From positions 248,001 to 312,000 of the forward strand of contig NZ_QQWG01000001.1 of assembly GCF_003863355.1 (NCBI RefSeq): DNA of 64,000 nt, read 5' to 3'. The DNA comes from Ancylomarina euxina (GTDB lineage Bacteria > Bacteroidota > Bacteroidia > Bacteroidales > Marinifilaceae). The notes under the pieces are model-generated. The model had not been told where the DNA came from. It did no database searches and saw only the letters and a program-made list of their open reading frames with translations. The stretch's first letter is position 1. Every line of letters starts with the position of its first letter. Shown piece after piece: positions 1 to 8,982 of this stretch. The position numbers and the translations under genes were made by a program.

Positions 1-276
1 ACAAGTATCCCACGTGGTATTTATTGGGCTATTGTTACCCTCACAACAGTTGGTTATGGTGACATTTCTCCTAGCACGGCTTTGGGTCAGCTCATTGCTT
101 CTTTTGTCATGATAGCTGGGTATGCAATTATTGCTGTGCCTACAGGAATTGTTACAGCAGAATTATCTAAACCCAATAAGGCATTACCATCCGGAAAGGT
201 TTGTGGAAACTGTTTATCCGAGGGGCATAATTTAGATGACCAGTATTGTAGATTCTGTGGGGCAAAACTCTTATAA
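1..276 (+). CDS. Potassium channel pore-domain protein, 5' truncated
   Basis: Frame 1 is open from the first base, so the gene starts outside the window. The visible part has a pore helix followed by the selectivity filter TVGYGD, which is diagnostic of K+ channels, and then the last transmembrane helix ([19 protein letters not shown]). After the helix is a short cytosolic tail with two CxxC-type pairs (CGNC and CRFC), which looks like a small zinc ribbon. It therefore belongs to the two- or six-TM ion-channel family (Ion_trans/Ion_trans_2). The missing N-terminal part would show whether a voltage sensor is present. The zinc-ribbon tail is a modest oddity; its role is unknown. Confidence 0.85.
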   Translation, partial: TSIPRGIYWAIVTLTTVGYGDISPSTALGQLIASFVMIAGYAIIAVPTGIVTAELSKPNKALPSGKVCGNCLSEGHNLDDQYCRFCGAKLL

Positions 277-466
277 AGTCTGCTAGATTGAAAAAAGCGG
301 CTTGATTTTTAGACGCAAATAAATAAAGAATTGAGCAACAAGAACTTTGTTAATATATCATAAATACCTTCATGTCTGAATTGTATTTCTAGACTGAAAT
401 TCAGTATTTATAGCTATATTTGCCTTACAATCGAAGAAAATATAAAAAGCATTAACACAAGGAATT

Positions 467-781
467 ATGGCATTACCAGGTTTTTTTAAAAAGCCAGAGC
501 ATAAAAGGTTTAATATTGAACCTCGCTATTGGGATCCAGCTAAAGAAGAGCGCGAGGAGAGAGAGAATCGTATCAAGGCCGAGTTGGGAATGACAGATGA
601 TAACGGTCAGTATATTCCGAACATTAAGGGACAAATGAGACGTTCTCTGCGTCATAAGAATGCTGATGTAAGACATTCAAATAAAAAGTCGAATATTCGT
701 CTCTTCATAATTTTAGTGATTTTGCTCATAATAGCTTTTGGCTATATCTTTGGTTGGGATCTCTCAATACTTAAAATGTAG
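467..781 (+). CDS. Small tail-anchored membrane protein of unknown function
   Basis: The 104-residue product has a charged N-terminal part (KKPEHKRFNIEPRYWDP, then a Glu/Arg-rich helix) and one hydrophobic segment near the C-terminus at about residues 78-96 (IRLFIILVILLIIAFGYIF). This is consistent with a tail-anchored inner-membrane protein. I do not recognise a functional domain. A TATATTTG box at 415-422 fits a Bacteroidota -7 element about 45 bases before the ATG. It lies directly upstream of mutL, with a hairpin at 793-830 in between, so it is probably its own transcription unit. Confidence 0.7.
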   Translation: MALPGFFKKPEHKRFNIEPRYWDPAKEEREERENRIKAELGMTDDNGQYIPNIKGQMRRSLRHKNADVRHSNKKSNIRLFIILVILLIIAFGYIFGWDLSILKM

Positions 782-792
782 CGAGCTAATTG

Positions 793-830
793 AAACGAAA
801 CTTTATTTTTGAAGCTTCGTTTTGTTTTAT
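793..830 (+). terminator. Hairpin terminator after the small membrane protein
   Basis: The arms AAACGAA-(A)-CTT and AAG-(C)-TTCGTTT pair with one mismatch around a short AT loop and are followed by a T-rich run. The position just after the stop at 781 fits an intrinsic terminator. Confidence 0.5.
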
Positions 831-882
831 TTCCCTTTTGATAAGGGGAAACAAGGAATATTTATCTCACATTTAATTCTAT

Positions 883-2874
883 ATGTCCGATATTATACAA
901 ATACTTCCAGATTCAGTTGCGAACCAAATTGCTGCGGGAGAGGTGGTTCAACGTCCAGCTTCAGTCGTAAAGGAATTGGTCGAAAATGCAATTGATGCGG
1001 GAAGTACTTCCATAAAAATAAACTTAAAGGATGCAGGTAAAACCTTAATCCAAATTATTGATAATGGTTGCGGTATGTCAGCTACTGATGCTCGATTATC
1101 TTTCGAGCGCCATGCCACATCCAAGATTAAAGCAGCTAAAGATCTATTTGCTATTCGGACCATGGGTTTCCGTGGCGAGGCTTTGGCTTCAATTGCAGCT
1201 ATTGCAAATGTTGAGCTTAAAACGAAACGAACAGAAGACGAGTTAGGGACACATCTTGTGATTGATGGTTCTGAACTAATTTCTCAAGATTCTGTCGCTT
1301 GCCCGTCGGGAAGTAATTTTATCGTTAAGAATCTTTTCTTTAATGTGCCTGCACGCCGCAAATTTCTTAAAGCAAATTCTACAGAGCTTCGAAATATTAT
1401 TACTGAATTCCAACGAATCACCTTATCGAACCCTGATATCGAGTTTCAATTGATTCATAACGATGTTGAGATTTACAACTTAACACCTAGTAATAGACGC
1501 CAAAGAATTAGTAATGTTTTTGGTCGTAGTATCAATACCAGATTAATAAGCATCGATACCAATACAAGTATCGTTAAGCTGACTGGTTTTATTGGAAAGC
1601 CTAAGAATGCTAAGAGAAAATCTGATGAGCAGTTCTTCTTTGTGAACAATCGCTATATGCGTCATCCTTATTTTCATAAGGCTGTATTACTGGCATACGA
1701 TAAAATATTACCCCCCGATACGGTACCCCCATATTTTATCTTTTTTGAAGTTGATCCTAAGATTATTGATATTAATATTCATCCAACCAAAACAGAAATT
1801 AAGTTTGAGGATGAACAGGCAATCTTTCAGATTATTCAAGCTTCGATTCGCGAGGCACTAGGGAAATTTAATATTGTACCTTCTATCGATTTTGATGAAG
1901 ATAACAGTTTAGAAATTCCGGTTGCCAATCAGGATTCAAGTGAGATTGGGATGCCTATGATTAAGGTCAATCATGAATTCAATCCATTCGAGGCTGAAAC
2001 CACTTATAACCCCTTTGCCGGAGAAAAAACGTACAACCCTTTCGAACAAGAGGTAAATTCAATAGAGCATAATCAATTTTATCAGGAATTTAAGCCAAAG
2101 TCGAGTCCTTCACAAAGTTCGAGTCCGAAGAAAGAAGTTCCAAAAGATTGGGATAAACTCTATCAGGATAGAGAACCCGATTTGATTCCTGACTATCCAA
2201 TTGGCGGACAAAAAGAGGTGAAACGACCTCCTATTCCAGATTATTTTCAGCCTAAGGAAGCCCCTCAGAATCAAATACAGCAGCAGATTTTCCAAAGGGA
2301 GAGCAGTGCTAATTCACAGAGTTTTTTCCAGTTAAAGAATAAATATATTCTAACACCTGTTCGTTCTGGTTTAATGATAATTGATCAGCGAAAAGCACAC
2401 GAACGTATTTTATTTGAGAAGTTTAGAAATTCAGTTGAGAATAATCAAGGGATCGCACAACAAACCCTTTTTCCTCAAACCATTGAGTTTAATGCTTCTG
2501 ATTATACGCTTTTACAGGTGATTATTGAGGATGTTAAAGCCCTGGGTTTTGATATCAGAGAGTTTGGAAAGAAAACATTTGTGATCAACGGAACGCCAGC
2601 TGATATTCAAAATGGTGACCCTAAGGAATTACTTGAGAATCTTTTGGAGAACTATAAGGTAAATCAATTGGATGTTAAGGTGAAAGTGCGTGAGAATTTA
2701 GCAAAAGCTTTAGCAAAGGCATCAGCGGTGAATTATGGGAAATCGCTTAGTTCTGCTGAGATGAGTGCTATTATAGATCAGCTTTTTGCTTGCGAAACAC
2801 CTAACTATACACCTGATGGAAAAACCATCGTTTCGGTTCTGGAAACACAAGAACTTGACAAACGTTTCAGGTAA
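883..2874 (+). CDS. mutL: DNA mismatch repair protein MutL
   Basis: The 663-residue protein carries the GHKL ATPase of MutL: QIAAGEVVQRPASVVKELV with ENAIDAG near residue 35, DNGCGM near residue 62, and the RGEAL lid motif near residue 97. These motifs bind ATP when MutL couples MutS mismatch recognition to strand repair. A long variable linker with repeated NPF motifs (FNPFEAE, YNPFAGE, YNPFEQE) spans about residues 365-390. The C-terminal dimerisation domain follows. Its metal-binding endonuclease motif, normally DQHA(X)2E(X)4E, reads DQRKAHERILFE from residue 501. The later Cys motif reads CETPNYTPDGK from residue 637, so nicking activity is uncertain. The length is normal for the family. 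Confidence 0.97.
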   Translation: MSDIIQILPDSVANQIAAGEVVQRPASVVKELVENAIDAGSTSIKINLKDAGKTLIQIIDNGCGMSATDARLSFERHATSKIKAAKDLFAIRTMGFRGEALASIAAIANVELKTKRTEDELGTHLVIDGSELISQDSVACPSGSNFIVKNLFFNVPARRKFLKANSTELRNIITEFQRITLSNPDIEFQLIHNDVEIYNLTPSNRRQRISNVFGRSINTRLISIDTNTSIVKLTGFIGKPKNAKRKSDEQFFFVNNRYMRHPYFHKAVLLAYDKILPPDTVPPYFIFFEVDPKIIDINIHPTKTEIKFEDEQAIFQIIQASIREALGKFNIVPSIDFDEDNSLEIPVANQDSSEIGMPMIKVNHEFNPFEAETTYNPFAGEKTYNPFEQEVNSIEHNQFYQEFKPKSSPSQSSSPKKEVPKDWDKLYQDREPDLIPDYPIGGQKEVKRPPIPDYFQPKEAPQNQIQQQIFQRESSANSQSFFQLKNKYILTPVRSGLMIIDQRKAHERILFEKFRNSVENNQGIAQQTLFPQTIEFNASDYTLLQVIIEDVKALGFDIREFGKKTFVINGTPADIQNGDPKELLENLLENYKVNQLDVKVKVRENLAKALAKASAVNYGKSLSSAEMSAIIDQLFACETPNYTPDGKTIVSVLETQELDKRFR

Positions 2875-3021
2875 ACACTGACAACTTGACTTTAATTCCA
2901 TTATTTTGTTTCTTGGTATGGCTCTTGTAAGACTAAAGACCTGCAGTAGAAATAAGTTTTTATATTGAGATGAAATCGATATTGAAAACTGGAAATTTAA
3001 GCACTATCTAAAAATATTGAT

Positions 3022-3837
3022 ATGAGTAATTTTAAATCGTCATTATTAAATCTGCCTCCAGTCGTTAAAAACCTCCTGATAATAAATGCGCTGATGCTTT
3101 TAGGGACTTGGGTTTTGCAACAAACTGGCGTTGATTTAAGCAAAATATTAGGTTTACACTTTTTTGCATCGGAGTATTTTATGCCGTTTCAGTTTGTCAC
3201 GCATATGTTTATGCATGCCAACATTACTCACTTGTTTTTTAATATGTTTGCTCTATTCATGTTCGGTCGTGTATTGGAATCTGTTTGGGGACCTAAGCGA
3301 TTTTTGTTGTACTATATGCTAACCGGACTTGGTGCAGCAGCCTTGCATACCTTTGTTTTATGGTTAGATTATGCTTCAGTAATGAAGGCTTTTACAGCGT
3401 TCTCGAACACACCAACTCCAGAATTATTTTCAGCTATTATTAAAGATAGTTTGGGACGACCACCGTCTTGGGTTTATGAATTTGCTGATAAGTGGGCTGA
3501 TAATCCGGATAGTATAGCTTATGCCAATCAGGGTATTGAGATTGCTCGTCGAGCAATTACTGAAAGTATTAATGTAACAACAGTTGGAGCTTCGGGAGCC
3601 GTATTTGGTATTCTTCTGGCTTTTGGTATGCTTTTCCCCAATACCGAATTGATGTTACTATTTCTACCCATCCCAATCAAAGCAAAATATTTTGTAATGG
3701 GGTATGGAGCCATTGAACTTTATTCAGGGTTTATGTATTCATCCGATGGTGTAGCTCACTTTGCTCACCTCGGCGGTATGCTCTTTGGTTTTATCCTGAT
3801 AAAATACTGGAACAAACATTCCAATCGTTTTTATTAG
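3022..3837 (+). CDS. Rhomboid family intramembrane serine protease
   Basis: The 271-residue polytopic membrane protein has the rhomboid signature: a HMFMHANITHLFFNMF helix (TM2 His/Asn region), the catalytic serine in GASGAVFG (Ser191), and the catalytic histidine in HFAHLGG (His249). Rhomboids cleave transmembrane substrates within the bilayer. A poorly conserved insertion of about 70 residues sits between TM3 and TM4. It is followed after about 100 bases by a second rhomboid gene on the same strand, so the two may be co-expressed. Substrates are unknown. Confidence 0.93.
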   Translation: MSNFKSSLLNLPPVVKNLLIINALMLLGTWVLQQTGVDLSKILGLHFFASEYFMPFQFVTHMFMHANITHLFFNMFALFMFGRVLESVWGPKRFLLYYMLTGLGAAALHTFVLWLDYASVMKAFTAFSNTPTPELFSAIIKDSLGRPPSWVYEFADKWADNPDSIAYANQGIEIARRAITESINVTTVGASGAVFGILLAFGMLFPNTELMLLFLPIPIKAKYFVMGYGAIELYSGFMYSSDGVAHFAHLGGMLFGFILIKYWNKHSNRFY

Positions 3838-3936
3838 TAGATAGCGATACGATAAATCAACAATACACGTTCATTTAAAAAGTTAGTGACATTTTCTATT
3901 GGCTTTTTAGTGACTCATTTGATATCCGAAAAAATA

Positions 3937-4866
3937 ATGAATTTCAACAATCCATATCAATCCTATTCTCATCAAAGTATTTGGGCAGGCATTAAGAATT
4001 CTTTCAAAGAGGGGAGTAATCTTAGCAAGTTAATTTATATCAACTTGGCTGTGTTTTTACTGGTGAAAATAGCTGCTGTTGTTGTTTTTCTTTTTGGTTT
4101 AGCTCCTACCGAAGGGAATTTTGTGTTGAATTGGTTAATTCTACCTGCTGACACTTCAGAACTGATATATCGTCCTTGGACTGTATTTACTTATATGTTT
4201 CTGCATGAAGGATTTTTTCATATCCTATTCAATATGCTTTATTTGTATTGGTTTGGGCAAATTTTCCTGAATTTTCTCGATCAGAAGAAATTGCTGAGTA
4301 TCTATTTATTAGGAGGTTTAACAGGGGCTTCGATTTTTGTTCTGGCTTTTAATATTTTCCCTGTATTTCAAGAAAGTTTACCTTTTGCTGTTGCTCTGGG
4401 AGCATCTGCATCGGTTATGGCTGTTGTGTTTGCTACTGTTAGTTATTCCCCAAATTATATTGTAAATTTAGTATTCATTGGGCCAGTTAAGCTCAAATAT
4501 ATTGCTCTTGTCTTTATTTTAATTGATATTATTCAATTACCACAAGGTAATGCAGGTGGACATTTGGCTCACTTAGGTGGTGCTTTTTACGGTTGGTTGT
4601 TTATTAGTCAATTACGTAAAGGGAAGGATATATCTTCGGGTTTTAATCAGATGATGGATACCGTTTTTTCTTGGTTTAAGTCTAACAAGAAGATGAAGGT
4701 GACTCATAAAAAAGCTCGCACAACGGACGATAAAACCTACAATAAACAAAAGAAGCAAAGACAGGAAGATCTGAATGAGATTCTTGAAAAAATATCTAAA
4801 TCGGGTTACGATAGTTTATCTAAAGAAGAGAAGGAAATCCTCTTTAAGTCGAGTAAAGATGAATAA
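3937..4866 (+). CDS. Rhomboid family intramembrane serine protease, second copy
   Basis: An upstream in-frame ATG exists at 3886, but the ATG at 3937 gives a natural start (MNFNNPYQSYSHQ) without a spurious hydrophobic stretch. From that start the protein has 309 residues. The catalytic pair is visible as GASASV (Ser157) and GGHLAHLGG (His212). The TM2 motif FLHEGFFHILFNMLYLYWFG matches rhomboids. The C-terminus carries a basic cytosolic tail of about 90 residues (KKARTTDDKTYNKQKKQRQ), ending in a segment common in Bacteroidota rhomboids. Sequence divergence from the first copy suggests an old duplication with different substrates. Confidence 0.92.
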   Translation: MNFNNPYQSYSHQSIWAGIKNSFKEGSNLSKLIYINLAVFLLVKIAAVVVFLFGLAPTEGNFVLNWLILPADTSELIYRPWTVFTYMFLHEGFFHILFNMLYLYWFGQIFLNFLDQKKLLSIYLLGGLTGASIFVLAFNIFPVFQESLPFAVALGASASVMAVVFATVSYSPNYIVNLVFIGPVKLKYIALVFILIDIIQLPQGNAGGHLAHLGGAFYGWLFISQLRKGKDISSGFNQMMDTVFSWFKSNKKMKVTHKKARTTDDKTYNKQKKQRQEDLNEILEKISKSGYDSLSKEEKEILFKSSKDE

Positions 4867-4954
4867 GTACTTAAAGTTACAAAGTATTTATGGGTACTTA
4901 CAAGGCACTCTAAGTACTTTCAACTAAAAAACAGTGAACTAATAACAGATTTAA

Positions 4955-6031
4955 TTGAAGAAAATACTGCACAAAGGACTGGTCGTTTTTAGCCTGATTT
5001 TCTCAGGAGCGCTTCTGATATCTTATTCTGCAGCTTATATAAATCCAGGAACAATTGGTTTTCCTGCCTTTTTCGGTTTGGCGTTTCCTTATCTTCTGGT
5101 TATTAACCTTCTTTTTGTTCTGTATTGGATGTTTCGTCGTAAGTGGAGTTTTCTTCTGCCTCTTATCATCATTCTTATTGGTTATGGTAATTTAAGTGAC
5201 TTCTTTCAGCTAAGTGGAGGTGATAAGACTATTTTGGCTGATTCTGAGCAATTAAATATCTTATCGTATAACGTACGTTCATTCGATCGATATAAGTGGA
5301 CTAAAGACCCTAATACGCCTCATAATATTGTCAAGTTGATTAACTCTCAAGAGCCAGATGTGATCTGCTTGCAAGAATACCGAAGTACCTCTAATGGTTT
5401 TTTATCTCTGACCAATCTTAAGAAGGAATTGGGGATGAAGTATGTGCATTATAGCAATATTAAGGGTGGTGTTGCTATTTTTTCGAAACACCCAATTGCT
5501 AAAAAAGCAAGTTTATCCTTTGGAAACGAGCATTTGTGTAAAGCAATTTTTGTTGATATTTCGTTCAATGATAAACTGTTTCGAGTTTATAACCTTCATC
5601 TGGAATCAAATCGTTTTGTAGGTAAGAACTATAAGTTTATCACGAAAGATGAATACCAGGGCAACGAAGAAGACTTGAATGAGATTAAGGATATTTCATT
5701 ACGTTTGAGCCTTGCCTTTGCCCGAAGAGCTGAACAAGCTCTTCAGATTAAGGAGCACATTAAGCAATCGCCAAATCCTACATTTGTTTGTGGTGATTTT
5801 AACGATACGCCTAATTCGTATACTTATCATCAATTATCAAAGGATATGAATGATGCTTTTGTTGAGAAAGGCCAAGGTATAAGTACAACCTACTCTGGTG
5901 ATTTCCCTTCATTTCGTATCGACTACCTTCTTTATTCAAATGGTATACGCTGTACCAAATACGAACGTATACGCAAGCGTTATTCCGATCATTATCCTAT
6001 CTGCGGAAGTTTTGTTTTAGATTCAATATAG
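4955..6031 (+). CDS. Endonuclease/exonuclease/phosphatase-fold membrane protein
   Basis: The protein starts at a TTG codon (reading MKKILHKGLVV); no ATG is better placed. The first 90 residues contain two to three transmembrane helices. The rest is an endonuclease/exonuclease/phosphatase (EEP) domain with ILSYNVRSFD (metal/Asn motif), CLQEYRS (catalytic Glu), YNLHLES, CGDFNDTPNS and the final RIDYLLYS...SDHYPI, where Asp-His completes the active site. EEP enzymes hydrolyse phosphodiester or phosphomonoester bonds. The substrate, whether nucleic acid or phospholipid headgroup, cannot be read from sequence. It follows the rhomboid pair on the same strand. Confidence 0.88.
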   Translation: MKKILHKGLVVFSLIFSGALLISYSAAYINPGTIGFPAFFGLAFPYLLVINLLFVLYWMFRRKWSFLLPLIIILIGYGNLSDFFQLSGGDKTILADSEQLNILSYNVRSFDRYKWTKDPNTPHNIVKLINSQEPDVICLQEYRSTSNGFLSLTNLKKELGMKYVHYSNIKGGVAIFSKHPIAKKASLSFGNEHLCKAIFVDISFNDKLFRVYNLHLESNRFVGKNYKFITKDEYQGNEEDLNEIKDISLRLSLAFARRAEQALQIKEHIKQSPNPTFVCGDFNDTPNSYTYHQLSKDMNDAFVEKGQGISTTYSGDFPSFRIDYLLYSNGIRCTKYERIRKRYSDHYPICGSFVLDSI

Positions 6032-6693
6032 GATGATCAATTCTGACCCATTCATTCCAACTTTCCTTATAATTACAATATCGTTATCTATCATTTATTT
6101 TACAATTTGAAAAATCTTTTTTTCAGGTGTAGTTTTTAATGGATAGCCTGTCGTTGTTGTTCAATCGTATAGAAATGAGGGTCTTCGAAATCGAATAGTG
6201 AGAAATTCCAGCATAAAAATTGACGTATTTAATAATATTTAATTAAATTAGGATGTGATTTTAGTTAAATAAGTTGGTTGCTTGTGAAGAATCGAGGAGT
6301 TCTTAACTCTTCGTTTCTTTATTTTTAAAAGAAAAAAGGAAAACTTAAGCTTAGACAGGAAAAAGTTGTTCAGGGGAAAGTTGAAATTGTGAAAGGGCAA
6401 GCAATAATAGAACAAGGGAGTGTAAGAAACGATCGGGGGAATGAGGAAAACCTTTAGGGGAATGCAAGAAACGATCAGGGGAATAAGGAAAACCTTTAGG
6501 GGAATGCAAGAAACGATCAGGGGAATGTGGAAAACCTTTAAGGGAATGCACAAAAACTCAAAATTATTGAGATATAGTAGCTTCTTAAGGAGAAGGAATA
6601 TAAAGTGACCTGTTGGTAGGGGGAGATTGAGACTAGGATTTAGATTGGAATTATTTTAATCATCATAGTATAAATCAAACTAATCATTAAAAG
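6032..6693. other. 662-bp intergenic region with a minisatellite
   Basis: No convincing gene is present. The left third (6032-6340) is AT-rich with no structure that I recognise. The middle holds 21/42-bp tandem repeats (6357-6546). The right part leads to the helical protein gene at 6694. The sequence CTTAGACAGGAA at 6350-6361 resembles TTTAGACAGGAA inside the start of the gene at 6694; this short match may be chance. Confidence 0.6.
6357..6546. repeat. Tandem repeat array, 42-bp units made of two 21-bp halves
   Basis: Three near-identical 42-bp units lie at 6421-6462, 6463-6504 and 6505-6546. Each consists of two 21-bp halves that both end in AGGGGAA: one carries GAAACGATCAGGGGAA, the other GGAAAACCTTTAGGGGAA. 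Degenerate halves ending at 6378 (CAGGGGAA), 6400 (AGGGCAA) and 6420 (AAGGGAG) keep the same phase, so the array once extended left to about 6357. Because 21 is a multiple of 3, the three good units stay open in several frames on both strands. There are no unique spacers, so this is a minisatellite and not a CRISPR array. Confidence 0.9.
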
Positions 6694-7452
6694 ATGAGTA
6701 CTTTTTTTAAGTTTAGACAGGAAGAGCTTCCTATAGTGGGAGAGATTCTATTGCAAATGTTTACAAGAGATCGTAGTGCCTTCGAAGATTTTTCAGCTGA
6801 GTACAACGATGAATTCCTAAATGAGGTAAGTAATCAGATTAAAAAGGTGAATGATCTGACTCAGGCACCTATGCTAACGGCCGAAATCAAGAAAACCACA
6901 GCAGATCTGTACGAATGTATTGACGGTGTTATACCCAAACTCGATTTGATTACTGCTTATGCGCAACGGGCAAATAAGGCTTTAAATATAAAAGCTGCTG
7001 ACATTGGCGTGAAACAAGCCAAAAAAGAAATTAAAAAAAGAAATGTTGAAGGTTACTGTGCCAAGGTAAAAGTAGTTGAGCAAAATATCGCTAATAATCT
7101 TGAAGCTTTAAAAGCCAGAGGATATAAAGAGGCGCTTGGAAACGAGCTTGCCCAAATGACTAAGAAAGCTTATGATTTAAATTTGCGTCAGGAAGAGAAA
7201 ATAAGAGAGAAGAAAGAATTGGTTTCGAATAATCATATTGAGTTTGATAAGCTTTGGAAGTTTTTATCTGATATCTCGAAAACGGGAAAGCTTGTGATGA
7301 AGGATAATAAACAGAAGAGTGAGGATTACATGTTTACACATATTATAAAACTTGTTCGCAAACCAAAGGCTGCAGTTGCTGTTAAAACCAAAGTTGTACC
7401 CGTAGTTGAAGAAGTTAAAGAAGAAGTTGTTGCTGAAGAAGCGGTTTCTTAA
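6694..7452 (+). CDS. Predicted all-helical protein of unknown function
   Basis: The 252-residue product has no signal peptide or membrane segment. It is rich in Lys, Glu, Ala and Leu with heptad-like stretches (EIKKTTADLYECIDGVIPK, AKKEIKKRNVEGYCAKVK), suggesting long helices or a helical bundle. The C-terminus is a low-complexity Val/Glu/Ala/Lys tail (about residues 225-252). I do not recognise the family. The ATG at 6694 is preceded by an AT-rich leader and a minisatellite, and the gene ends before a strong bidirectional terminator, so it appears monocistronic. Confidence 0.75.
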   Translation: MSTFFKFRQEELPIVGEILLQMFTRDRSAFEDFSAEYNDEFLNEVSNQIKKVNDLTQAPMLTAEIKKTTADLYECIDGVIPKLDLITAYAQRANKALNIKAADIGVKQAKKEIKKRNVEGYCAKVKVVEQNIANNLEALKARGYKEALGNELAQMTKKAYDLNLRQEEKIREKKELVSNNHIEFDKLWKFLSDISKTGKLVMKDNKQKSEDYMFTHIIKLVRKPKAAVAVKTKVVPVVEEVKEEVVAEEAVS

Positions 7453-7536
7453 TTTCAAGATACTAGATATTTGCCATATTTAGTAACTGTTAATAGAGTG
7501 TTCTTGTCGCTTAGATCACCCTATATTTATGGTAAT

Positions 7537-7569
7537 AAAAAAAGGACTTCCTAATTGGAAGTCCTTTTT
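7537..7569. terminator. Bidirectional terminator between the helical protein gene and fabH
   Basis: The perfect stem AAAAGGACTTCC / GGAAGTCCTTTT with a 5-base loop has an A-run on its left and T-run on its right. It can terminate both convergent genes. Confidence 0.85.
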
Positions 7570-7589
7570 GTATATGGTATAGATTGGGT

Positions 7590-8588
7590 TTATTTAGGAT
7601 CGTATCCCCATTTAAGGAAGATTGAACCCCAAGTAAAACCGGCACCAAATCCTGATAGGATAATGTTATCGCCTTTTTTTAGTTGGTTTTCCCATTCCCA
7701 TAAACACAATGGAATTGTCGCTGAAGTCGTGTTGCCATATTTTTCAATATTGATCATCACTTTCTCTTTAGCTAAGCCCATGCGCTTGGCAGTGGCTTCG
7801 ATAATGCGATTGTTTGCCTGATGAGGAACCAACCATGCCAAATCTTCTGCAGACATGTTGTGTTTTTCCATCATTTCAACAGATACATCCGCCATGTTAG
7901 ACACCGCGTGTTTGAAAACGTGGTTACCTTCCTGGTAGATGAAGTGCTCACGGTTATCAACCGTTTCGTGACTTGCAGGTTTGCATGACCCTCCGGCTTT
8001 TTGGTGCAAGTGCTTGCGTCCAAAACCTTGAGTATGCAACATCTCATCAATTAAACCGATGTTCTCAGTAGTAGGTTCAAGAAGAACCGCTGCTGCACCG
8101 TCGCCAAAAATAGCGCAGGTCTGACGATCGGTATAATCTACAATTGAAGACATCTTTTCCGCTCCAACAATGACTACTTTCTTATACATTCCCGATTGGA
8201 TGTATTTAGAACCAGTAGCTAAAGCAAAAAGGAAACCTGAACAACCCGCATTCAAATCGAAACTAAAAGCATTGTTTATGCCTAATTTATCGCTAATAAT
8301 GTTTGCTGTAGCAGGGAATTGCATATCCGGTGTTACTGTAGCGCAAATCACCAAATCAACTTCTTCTGGAGAGGTATTGGTTTTCTTAAGCAATTCTTCA
8401 ATTGCTTTAGCTCCCAAATCGGAGGTCCCTTTTCCTTCGCCTTTAAGAATTCTTCTTTCTTTAATACCAATTCGGGTCATGATCCACTCATCGGTTGTAT
8501 CAACCATGGTGCTCAGTTCTTCATTGGTAAGAATATAGTCAGGAAGATAAGCCCCAACTCCCGTAATTACTGCGTTTATCTTTGTCAT
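7590..8588 (-). CDS. fabH: 3-oxoacyl-[ACP] synthase III (KAS III)
   Basis: The 332-residue enzyme condenses acetyl-CoA (or a branched primer) with malonyl-ACP to start fatty acid synthesis. The catalytic triad is visible: Cys116 in NAGCSGF, His256 in VPHQANNRI and Asn286 in KYGNTTSA. The N-terminal [17 protein letters not shown] and C-terminal [12 protein letters not shown] are also typical. It lies downstream of rpmF in the common order YceD-like, rpmF, fabH. A hairpin with a T-run at 8707-8743 between rpmF and fabH may reduce read-through or mark a separate promoter. Confidence 0.97.
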   Translation of the reverse strand: MTKINAVITGVGAYLPDYILTNEELSTMVDTTDEWIMTRIGIKERRILKGEGKGTSDLGAKAIEELLKKTNTSPEEVDLVICATVTPDMQFPATANIISDKLGINNAFSFDLNAGCSGFLFALATGSKYIQSGMYKKVVIVGAEKMSSIVDYTDRQTCAIFGDGAAAVLLEPTTENIGLIDEMLHTQGFGRKHLHQKAGGSCKPASHETVDNREHFIYQEGNHVFKHAVSNMADVSVEMMEKHNMSAEDLAWLVPHQANNRIIEATAKRMGLAKEKVMINIEKYGNTTSATIPLCLWEWENQLKKGDNIILSGFGAGFTWGSIFLKWGYDPK

Positions 8589-8706
8589 TACTATGCTTAC
8601 TTATTATTCTTTTGATCAAAATAGCCTACAATTATAATCAAAATGACTATCAATTGCAAAGCCCACAATCATAGGGGATAAAAGAATTAACCACAAAAAT
8701 ACTAAT

Positions 8707-8743
8707 AAGAAAAATTGCTCCAAAGAGTATTCTAAGGAGCAAA
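8707..8743 (-). terminator. Terminator or attenuator between rpmF and fabH
   Basis: On the minus strand TTGCTCC pairs with GGAGCAA across a 14-base loop and is followed by TTTTTCTT. It sits 38 bases after the rpmF stop and about 120 bases before the fabH start. Confidence 0.6.
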
Positions 8744-8780
8744 TTTACTATTGCGTTAAACCTTATCCGAAAGAATTAGG

Positions 8781-8966
8781 TTATGCTGTAACTTCTTTTT
8801 CAATCGCTAATTTACCTCTATAGTATCCGCACTCAGGGCAAACAGTGTGATATTTAGTAGTTGCTCCACAGTTTGAGCAAGATGCTAAAGTAGCAGGAGT
8901 AGCTTTAATATGAGTTCTTCTCTTATTTCTTCTCTGCTTCGATGTTCTGTGTTTTGGATGTGCCAT
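8781..8966 (-). CDS. rpmF: 50S ribosomal protein L32
   Basis: The 61-residue protein begins with the L32 signature AHPKHRTSKQRRNKRRTH. It then has a four-cysteine zinc ribbon, CSNCG and CPECGYY. This is therefore the zinc-binding (C+) form of L32. It is encoded 16 bases after the YceD-family gene on the same strand, the usual pairing, and upstream of fabH. Confidence 0.97.
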   Translation of the reverse strand: MAHPKHRTSKQRRNKRRTHIKATPATLASCSNCGATTKYHTVCPECGYYRGKLAIEKEVTA

Positions 8967-8982
8967 TTTTCAACCTATTAAA

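Noticed and set aside
4865-4919. Repeated AAGTACTT boxes between the second rhomboid and the EEP gene
   Set aside because: Only two full copies plus one partial, short and AT-rich; too little to support a regulatory claim.
6357-6546. CRISPR array
   Set aside because: Repeats are contiguous with no unique spacers, and no cas genes are in the window.
6248-6553. Minus-strand reading frames over the minisatellite (Pro/Leu-rich repeats)
   Set aside because: They are open only because the repeat length is a multiple of three; there is no start context or domain, and the two frames conflict.
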